This document shows, piece after piece, positions 59,108 through 64,000 of a DNA stretch of 64,000 nt; position 1 is the stretch's first letter; every line of letters starts with the position of its first letter. The notes beneath the pieces were generated by a model that did not search any database, had not been told where the DNA came from, and saw nothing but the letters and a program-made list of their open reading frames with translations. Made by a program: the position numbers and the translations under genes. Origin of the DNA: an uncultured Pelagibacteraceae bacterium (GTDB taxonomy: Bacteria; Pseudomonadota; Alphaproteobacteria; Pelagibacterales; Pelagibacteraceae); NCBI GenBank assembly GCA_902627045.1, contig CACOHP010000003.1:1-64000 (forward strand). Reading direction: 5' to 3'.

Positions 59108-60397
59108 ATGAAAGTACTTATTAGTAAAAGTAAAAATTTTGACAAAACTCTAGATGGTTTGCTTTACAAAAGAAGAAAAAAAATAATATCTGACAAAGTG
59201 TCAGTATCTAAAATAATTAATGATGTGAAAAATAATGGTGATAAAGCTTTAATTAAATATGAAAAAAAATTTAATAAAAATAATAGAATTATTCCAAGTC
59301 CTAAGCAAATTAATAGATTAATAAAATCTTTAGATCCCGAAGTTAAAAAAGCTATTGATATAGCCTACAACCGAATTTATAAATTTCATTCTCTACAAAG
59401 ATTTAAAAATATTTCATATACAGATAAATTTAAAAACAAACTTGCATATAAGTATTTGCCAATAGAGTCAGTCGCTATTTATGTTCCTGGTTCAACTGCA
59501 TCTTATCCCTCAAGTGTTTTGATGAATGCTATTCCAGCTATGGTTGCAGGTGTTAAAAGACTTGTTATGATTAACCCTGGTTATAAAGGTAGTCAGAATC
59601 CTGCTGTGTTATATGCAGCAAAAAAATGTAGAATAAGAGAGATTTATTCTATCGGTGGTCCATCAGCAATAGCAGCAGTTTCTTATGGTACGAAAAAAAT
59701 TAAAAAAGTTGATAAAATTGTTGGACCGGGAAATTCATATGTTACAGCTGCAAAGAAAGAAGTTTTTGGAGATGTTGGAATTGAGGGAATGACTGCAGGA
59801 CCATCTGAAATAACAATAGTTTGTGATAAATATTCCAATTCTGAATGGGTAGCTAGTGATTTAATTGGTCAAGCAGAACATGATCCTTTAGCACAATGTA
59901 TTTTAATTTCAAAAGACAAAAATTTAATAAACAAAGTTAAGATAGAAATTGCAAAACAATTAAAAAATATTCCTAGAGAGTCCATTGCAAGAAAAAGTTT
60001 AAAAAGTAATGGAATTTTAATGTATATATCTAAGGATGATAAAATAATTAATGTTGTAAACAAAATTGCGCCTGAACATTTAGAGCTTAATATTAAGAAC
60101 TACAAATCATTGGTTTCCAAAGTAAAAAATTCTGGATCAATATGTTTAGGAAAATATGCTGTTATGGCAATGACAGATTATAATGTTGGTTCAAATCATA
60201 TACTGCCAACTAATGGTTCAGCAAAATATTCAAGTGGAATAAGTGTAAATGAATTTTACAAAAGAATTTCTTATATAAACTTATCAAAAAAGGGTATTGA
60301 AAGTCTTGGGCCATCAGTTATAACTCTTGCAAACTATGAGGGGTTGATAGGTCATGCTCAATCCATTAAAAAAAGAATTAAAAAAAGGAGTAAATAA
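59108..60397 (+). CDS. hisD: Histidinol dehydrogenase
   Basis: A 429-residue zinc enzyme oxidising histidinol to histidine in two NAD-dependent steps. [18 protein letters not shown] near residue 127, [17 protein letters not shown] near residue 202, the EHDPLAQ zinc site, and APEHLELN near residue 322 are present. Other his genes lie at 62713 onward. DUF2948 ends 2 nt before its ATG, infA begins 2 nt after it. The UPF0262 and phosphatase genes usual at this spot are missing. Confidence 0.95.
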   Translation: MKVLISKSKNFDKTLDGLLYKRRKKIISDKVSVSKIINDVKNNGDKALIKYEKKFNKNNRIIPSPKQINRLIKSLDPEVKKAIDIAYNRIYKFHSLQRFKNISYTDKFKNKLAYKYLPIESVAIYVPGSTASYPSSVLMNAIPAMVAGVKRLVMINPGYKGSQNPAVLYAAKKCRIREIYSIGGPSAIAAVSYGTKKIKKVDKIVGPGNSYVTAAKKEVFGDVGIEGMTAGPSEITIVCDKYSNSEWVASDLIGQAEHDPLAQCILISKDKNLINKVKIEIAKQLKNIPRESIARKSLKSNGILMYISKDDKIINVVNKIAPEHLELNIKNYKSLVSKVKNSGSICLGKYAVMAMTDYNVGSNHILPTNGSAKYSSGISVNEFYKRISYINLSKKGIESLGPSVITLANYEGLIGHAQSIKKRIKKRSK

Positions 60398-60399
60398 AT

Positions 60400-60615
60400 T
60401 TGTCAAAACAGGATCTACTTGAATTCAAAGGCAAGGTTACAGATTTATTACCTAATGCAATGTTTAGAGTGCAACTAGAAAATGGCCATACTGTTACAGC
60501 TCACACTGCTGGAAAATTAAGAAAAAACAGAATTAGAGTTTTGCAAGGTGATAATGTTACAGTTGAAATGACACCTTATGATCTGACTAAAGGTAGAATA
60601 ATCTTTAGAGGATAA
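60400..60615 (+). CDS. infA: Translation initiation factor IF-1
   Basis: A 71-residue S1-fold IF-1: [29 protein letters not shown] and [28 protein letters not shown]. It fills the ribosomal A site during initiation. The start is TTG at 60400, with GGAG 9 nt upstream, and the only in-frame ATG is inside the fold. A TTG start in an initiation factor is notable beside the GTG start of infC. Confidence 0.94.
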   Translation: MSKQDLLEFKGKVTDLLPNAMFRVQLENGHTVTAHTAGKLRKNRIRVLQGDNVTVEMTPYDLTKGRIIFRG

Positions 60616-60621
60616 TTTTAA

Positions 60622-60696
60622 GGCTGAGTAGCTCAGGAGTAGAGCAGAGCCCTGAAAAGGCTTGTGTCGGAGGTGCGAATCCTTCCTCAGCCACCA
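60622..60696 (+). tRNA. tRNA-Phe (GAA)
   Basis: GGCTGAG pairs exactly with CTCAGCC; ACCA is encoded. Stem GAGCC/GGCTT encloses loop CTGAAAA, giving anticodon GAA. It starts 6 nt after infA, so it may share that transcript. Charged by PheST of this window. Confidence 0.95.
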
Positions 60697-60699
60697 CCA

Positions 60700-60750
60700 C
60701 AAGATTTCATCTTGAAATTACCCCAAAACAAATTAACTTCTACTTATAAT
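60700..60750 (+). promoter_or_regulatory. Hairpin and -10 box upstream of the cold-shock gene
   Basis: CAAGAT-TTC-ATCTTG (60700-60714) forms a perfect 6-bp stem just past tRNA-Phe, without a T run. A perfect TATAAT lies at 60745-60750, 26 nt before the cold-shock ATG; no good -35 is visible at the usual distance. AAAGGA before the ATG is a fair Shine-Dalgarno. Confidence 0.45.
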
Positions 60751-60776
60751 AATTAACAAAAGGACTAAGAAATAAG

Positions 60777-60989
60777 ATGAGTACAATACAAGGTAAAGTA
60801 AAGTGGTTTAACGGTAAAAAAGGTTATGGTTTTATCGAAAGAGATGACAAAGAAAAAGATGCTTTCGTTCATGCATCAGCAGTAAAAGCAGCTGGAATGC
60901 GATTTTTGAATGAAGGTGATAAAATAGAATTTACACTAGAGGATGGACCAAAAGGCCCTTCAGCAGTAAATCTTAAAAAATTAGACTAA
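60777..60989 (+). CDS. Cold-shock protein (CspA family)
   Basis: A 70-residue CSD protein opening [22 protein letters not shown] with RNP1 KGYGFIER and RNP2 DAFVHASAV. Single-stranded RNA/DNA chaperone of the cytoplasm. Length and motifs are typical. It has its own -10 box and a strong terminator, so it is a single-gene unit. Confidence 0.95.
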   Translation: MSTIQGKVKWFNGKKGYGFIERDDKEKDAFVHASAVKAAGMRFLNEGDKIEFTLEDGPKGPSAVNLKKLD

Positions 60990-61004
60990 TCCTCAAATTT
61001 GTAT

Positions 61005-61047
61005 AAAGGACGTTTTTCTCTATAAGAGAGTTACGTCCTTTTTCTTT
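61005..61047 (+). terminator. Intrinsic terminator after the cold-shock gene
   Basis: AAAGGACGT (61005-61013) pairs with ACGTCCTTT (61033-61041) with an inner CTCT/GAGAG stem, followed by TTTTCTTTTT. It ends the cold-shock message. Confidence 0.9.
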
Positions 61048-61088
61048 TTAAGGTTGCATAATAAAGTTTTTTGTTTAAAAGACATCTG

Positions 61089-61190
61089 ATGAAAAAATAT
61101 GAGTTAAATAAATGGTTCTACAACAATACTTTAAGAATAGTTCTTAAAGGAAACGAAATAGTTGTGCATACTCATATCCATGCTGGCTAA
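61089..61190 (+). CDS. Possible 33-residue small protein ahead of tRNA-His
   Basis: ATG 61089 to TAA 61190. The sequence reads MKKYELNKWFYNNTLRIVL then a KGNEIVVHTHIHAG tail, a balanced mix including Trp and three His, unlike the Lys/Asn/Ile content of random frames here. It starts 42 nt past the cold-shock terminator, so it needs its own promoter. The stop lies in a hairpin (61180-61199). I do not recognise the family. Confidence 0.5.
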   Translation: MKKYELNKWFYNNTLRIVLKGNEIVVHTHIHAG

Positions 61191-61202
61191 AGCTAGCATT
61201 TT
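61180..61202 (+). terminator. Candidate hairpin over the stop of the 33-residue ORF
   Basis: ATGCTGGC (61180-61187) pairs with GCTAGCAT (61192-61199) with one G-U pair, 4-nt loop, then only a short T run. It covers the TAA codon. A weak terminator or mRNA-stabilising stem are both possible. Confidence 0.5.
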
Positions 61203-61258
61203 ACTATTTAATTATAATTTTAAATCCACATAAAATAAGATAAAAACAAAGAGGATAA

Positions 61259-61333
61259 GCCCGGGTGGTGTAATGGTTAGCACGGAAGTTTGTGGAACTT
61301 TAAGTTTGAGTTCGACTCTCAGCCCGGGTACCA
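61259..61333 (+). tRNA. tRNA-His (GTG) without encoded G-1, A73
   Basis: Acceptor GCCCGGG pairs with CCCGGGT, with a G-U first pair; the discriminator is A73 followed by an encoded CCA. The base before position 1 is A, so the extra G-1 used as the histidine identity element in most bacteria is not encoded, and C73 is absent. Stem GAAGT/ACTTT encloses TTGTGGA, giving anticodon GTG. A minority group of Alphaproteobacteria is known to have this altered tRNA-His with a matching synthetase. hisS starts 4 nt after CCA. Confidence 0.92.
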
Positions 61334-61337
61334 AAAA

Positions 61338-62735
61338 ATGAATAATGATAATAAATTAATTCCTGGTTTACCCTCAGGATTCGAAGATAGATGGAATAAA
61401 AAATTATTTCTCAAAAAAAAACTTTTAAAAGTTATTGAGAAGAATTTTATAAAATATGGATTTGATCCATTAGAGACTCCGTCATTTGAAATTGCGGAAA
61501 ATATTGGATCCTTTCTTGCAGAGGATGACAGTAATCCTATGTCTGATGTTTTTACATTTGATGATGGTGAAAAGAGCATTACTCTAAGATATGATTTATC
61601 CAGTCCACTTGCTAGATTTGTTGCACAGAATAATCAAGAGCTTCCCTCAATATATAAAAGATATGCAATTCAAAATGTATTTAGAAATGAAAAATCTGGA
61701 AATGCTAGATACAGGGAATTTACTCAAGCAGATTGTGATATAGTTGGAAAAGTTAATCCAGCACAAGCTAATGCGGAGCTTTGTAATTTAATATCAGGTA
61801 CACTTTTAGATTGTGGTTTAAAAAAAGATCAGTTTACTATCAATGTCAGTAATAGAAAAATCGTCCAAGGTTTAATTGAAGATTTAAAAATTGAAAAAAA
61901 TAAACAAATTAAAGTAATGAGAGCTATAGATAAACTCGATAAACCAGGGTTCGGTTTAAAGGGTGTTGAAGAATTATTAAAAAAAGAAAGAAAAGATAAA
62001 AGTGGAGCTATTACAAAAGGAGCAAATTTAAGTAATGATCAAGCATCCAAAATTTTGGATTTTTTAAAGATTGAGGATTTGAAGGAATTAAAACAAAATT
62101 TTAAAAATTCTTTTACACAAGAGGGTATTAAAGAATTAGAAGAATTTTTTGAAATTTTAAGTTTTGGATCTTATTTTGATCAAGTTAAAACTAATTTTAC
62201 GATAGTCAGAGGTCTAGATTATTACGATGGGTTTTGTGTTGAAACAAACCTAAATTTTAAAGCAAAAAATATTAAGGGTAAGGAAGTTGATATTGGGAGC
62301 ATTTGCTCAGGCGGACAATACAATAAATTAATTTCTAGATTTAAAGGTGTAGACATTCCTGGAACTGGCATAAGTATTGGTGTTGATAGATTGCTATTTG
62401 CGATGATGCAATTAGATCAGATAAAAATCGATGAACAAAAGCCGATAATTGTATGTGTGATGGATAAAAAATATTTACCAAATTATTATGAGATTTTAGA
62501 TAATTTGAGAAAAAATAATATTAATTCTGAAATATTTTTAGATAGTAAAAAAAATCTTGGCAAGCAACTGACTTATGCAAATAAAAGAGGGTGCCCAGTT
62601 GCAGTAATTTGTGGAGAAAATGAGTTTAAAGAAAATAAAGTAACATTAAAAAACTTACTTGGTATTAAAGGCGAAAATAACCAAAAATCGTTTCCAAAAG
62701 AAAATTTAATAAATGAGATCAAAAAATTTATCTGA
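61338..62735 (+). CDS. hisS: Histidyl-tRNA synthetase
   Basis: A 465-residue class II synthetase from the ATG at 61338 (MNNDNKLIPGLPSGFEDRW). A longer frame at 61290 would read through tRNA-His and is excluded. Motif 2-like RNEKSGNARYREFTQADCDIVG, the HisA-type VRGLDYYDGFCVE and SGGQYNKLISRFKG lie in order, and the C-terminal anticodon domain is present. The R-N-E-x-x-G-N-A-R-Y-R-E-F-x-Q-A-D form looks like the alternative alphaproteobacterial HisRS that charges tRNA-His lacking G-1, which fits the tRNA next door. It overlaps hisZ by 23 nt. Confidence 0.94.
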   Translation: MNNDNKLIPGLPSGFEDRWNKKLFLKKKLLKVIEKNFIKYGFDPLETPSFEIAENIGSFLAEDDSNPMSDVFTFDDGEKSITLRYDLSSPLARFVAQNNQELPSIYKRYAIQNVFRNEKSGNARYREFTQADCDIVGKVNPAQANAELCNLISGTLLDCGLKKDQFTINVSNRKIVQGLIEDLKIEKNKQIKVMRAIDKLDKPGFGLKGVEELLKKERKDKSGAITKGANLSNDQASKILDFLKIEDLKELKQNFKNSFTQEGIKELEEFFEILSFGSYFDQVKTNFTIVRGLDYYDGFCVETNLNFKAKNIKGKEVDIGSICSGGQYNKLISRFKGVDIPGTGISIGVDRLLFAMMQLDQIKIDEQKPIIVCVMDKKYLPNYYEILDNLRKNNINSEIFLDSKKNLGKQLTYANKRGCPVAVICGENEFKENKVTLKNLLGIKGENNQKSFPKENLINEIKKFI

Positions 62736-63765
62736 CAAAATTCTTAGATCGGTAAAATCTAAAGGATTTGAGTATATTGAATTACCTTCTGTGATTGAGA
62801 CAAATCATATAGTGCAGCGATCAGGTGAGAGTTTTAGGAAATTTATTTTTTCATTTACAGATCAGTCAGGTAATGAATTATGTCTAAGACCGGATCTCAC
62901 AATCGCCTCTTGTCTAAGATATTTAGAACACAATTTAAAGGGTAAAGAAAAAATATTTTATAGTGGACAGGCTTACAGAAAATCTCAAAATAAAAAAGAC
63001 TCTATAATAAGAAATCAAGTTGGTTTTGAGATTATAGGATCAAAAGATGAAAAAAATGATGACAAAGAAATAATAAATACATCTCTTAAATCACTCAAAG
63101 ATCTAAAATATTCTACAGGCACTCTCACTATTGGTAATGTGGAGATTTTTAATCTTCTAATATCTAAATTAGATATACCAAAAAGATGGAAATTAAGACT
63201 TACAAGACATTTTTGGAGAGAAGATTATTTCAGTGATTTATTAAAAAGATTAGAGACTAATTCCGATGTAGATCCAACTATTGTTGAAGTTGATAAAAGA
63301 CGATATTTAAAAATGTTAAAGGATGATCAAACTTCTATTGTTGCAGGTAGAACTATTAAAGAAATTTTAGAAAGATTTGATAAAAAAATTAAGGACCCAA
63401 GGAGAGCAAGCAGAGGGAAAAATGTTTCAAAAATTATTAAAGAATTTTTGAAAATTAAATGTCCAATTAATAAAGCTGCGAGTCAGTTGAATAAATTTTT
63501 CAAGAAAAACAGAATAAATCTTGTCGTCGATCAGAAATATTTCCCAATTTCAAAAAATAAAATATCTAAATTGAATGTAGTTTTCTCTAGTGCCTTTGGT
63601 AGACAATTAGAATATTACACAGGAATGGTTTTTAAAATCGATATTAAATCAAAGTCAAAGATTATTAATTGTTGTAATGGTGGCCGTTATGACAAACTAA
63701 TTTCTGATCTTGGTTCAAAAAAACAGATACCAGCAGTTGGAGCTGCGCTTAATCTTAATTATTAG
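62713..63765 (+). CDS. hisZ: ATP phosphoribosyltransferase regulatory subunit HisZ
   Basis: A 350-residue HisRS-like protein lacking anticodon domain: CLRPDLTIASCLRYLEH and YSGQAYRKS resemble motif 2 without the residues needed for aminoacylation, and GRQLEYYTGMVFKID and CCNGGRYDKLISDLG match HisZ. It activates short-form HisG in the first step of histidine synthesis. It starts inside hisS. hisG begins 2 nt after its stop, so the pair is coupled. Confidence 0.9.
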   Translation: MRSKNLSDKILRSVKSKGFEYIELPSVIETNHIVQRSGESFRKFIFSFTDQSGNELCLRPDLTIASCLRYLEHNLKGKEKIFYSGQAYRKSQNKKDSIIRNQVGFEIIGSKDEKNDDKEIINTSLKSLKDLKYSTGTLTIGNVEIFNLLISKLDIPKRWKLRLTRHFWREDYFSDLLKRLETNSDVDPTIVEVDKRRYLKMLKDDQTSIVAGRTIKEILERFDKKIKDPRRASRGKNVSKIIKEFLKIKCPINKAASQLNKFFKKNRINLVVDQKYFPISKNKISKLNVVFSSAFGRQLEYYTGMVFKIDIKSKSKIINCCNGGRYDKLISDLGSKKQIPAVGAALNLNY

Positions 63766-63767
63766 TG

Positions 63768-64000
63768 ATGAGTAATTTTATAAATATAGGAATACCTAGT
63801 AAGGGAAGATTAAAAAAAGATGTTTTAAAAATTTTTTATAAAAAGAAGTTAAAGCTTATTTCTGAACGAGGAGAAAGAGACTTGATTGGATCAATTAAAA
63901 ATAAACCAAATATCAAGATTTTATATTTACATGCAAGAGAAATTCTTGAAAGATTAGGAGATGGATCTTTAGATATTGGATTTTCTGGTTTTGATTTATT
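63768..64000 (+). CDS. hisG: ATP phosphoribosyltransferase HisG, N-terminal part
   Basis: Cut off by the right edge after 77 codons. It opens MSNFINIGIPSKGRLKKD, with the G-I-P-S-K-G-R-L start of HisG, and continues REILERLGDGSLDIGFSG, the PRPP-binding-type segment (usual G-x-x-D-x-G-I-T-G). Likely the short form, because hisZ precedes it. It condenses ATP and PRPP in histidine synthesis. The rest lies outside the window. Confidence 0.9.
   Translation, partial: MSNFINIGIPSKGRLKKDVLKIFYKKKLKLISERGERDLIGSIKNKPNIKILYLHAREILERLGDGSLDIGFSGFDL

Noticed and set aside
61290..61337. Longer hisS frame starting at 61290
   Set aside because: It would translate through tRNA-His; the ATG at 61338 matches where HisRS homology begins.

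Overview
The window is a very AT-rich, gene-dense bacterial chromosome segment that reads as a SAR11-clade alphaproteobacterium (Candidatus Pelagibacter type). The support is qualitative: strong A/T bias in codons and spacers, almost no intergenic DNA, many TAATG/ATGA overlaps, and typical alphaproteobacterial gene orders (cobT-cobS-dnaJ facing bolA; Suv3-like helicase-fdxA-carD; rpmH-rnpA-yidD-yidC-argB; murA-DUF2948-hisD-infA; hisS-hisZ-hisG). There is no phage, insertion sequence, CRISPR array, integron or large repeat. This is core chromosome, so the novelty lies in small genes, domain fusions and packing rather than in an accessory island.

Layout. 1-5.3 kb: tail of a thioredoxin-like gene, HIG1 membrane protein, esterase, HNH protein, coq7-dsbB-yqaA, tRNA-Leu and an acyl-CoA ligase. 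5.3-9.7 kb: a 25-residue Lys/Arg/Ala microprotein gene with its own promoter, leader palindrome and terminator, facing the helicase-terB-fdxA-carD operon. 9.9-17.9 kb: thioesterase, tRNA-Arg, thiolase, pyruvate dehydrogenase aceE-aceF (both with a lipoyl domain), an EamA transporter and uppP. 18-24.8 kb: glutamate synthase gltD-gltB and a hydrolase. 24.8-35.2 kb: a translation block (thrS-infC-rpmI-rplT-pheS-pheT-lepA) flanked by two glycosyltransferase genes. 35.3-44 kb: tRNA-Ser, gyrB-regB, cobT-cobS-dnaJ facing bolA, then aroB-aroK. 44-48.2 kb: a 59-residue membrane protein, an exported helical protein of unknown role, def-fmt-truA. 48.2-55.6 kb: a ten-gene minus-strand run, rpmH-rnpA-yidD-yidC-argB-HAD-dapD-dapE-HDAC-SET. 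55.7-64 kb: a VTT membrane protein, tRNA-Thr, two basic mini-genes, dcd-murA-DUF2948-hisD-infA, tRNA-Phe, a cold-shock gene, a 33-residue ORF, and tRNA-His-hisS-hisZ-hisG (cut by the window end).

How the genes fit together. Most supply core needs: translation (four tRNA-synthetase subunit genes, IF-1, IF-3, L20, L34, L35, deformylase, formyltransferase, EF4, six tRNAs), central carbon and nitrogen metabolism (PDH, GOGAT), envelope (uppP, murA, dapD/E, yidC) and aromatic, arginine and histidine synthesis. The points most worth a second look are the 25-residue polybasic gene at 5467-5544, beside a CarD with a Lys-rich N-terminal tail and in the same window as an adjacent SET methyltransferase/deacetylase pair; the lipoyl domain fused to AceE; cobS/cobT kept without a visible cobN; a tRNA-His without G-1 next to its synthetase; and genes that start 4 nt after a tRNA. 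Function calls rest on motif and family recognition by eye; no database search was run.
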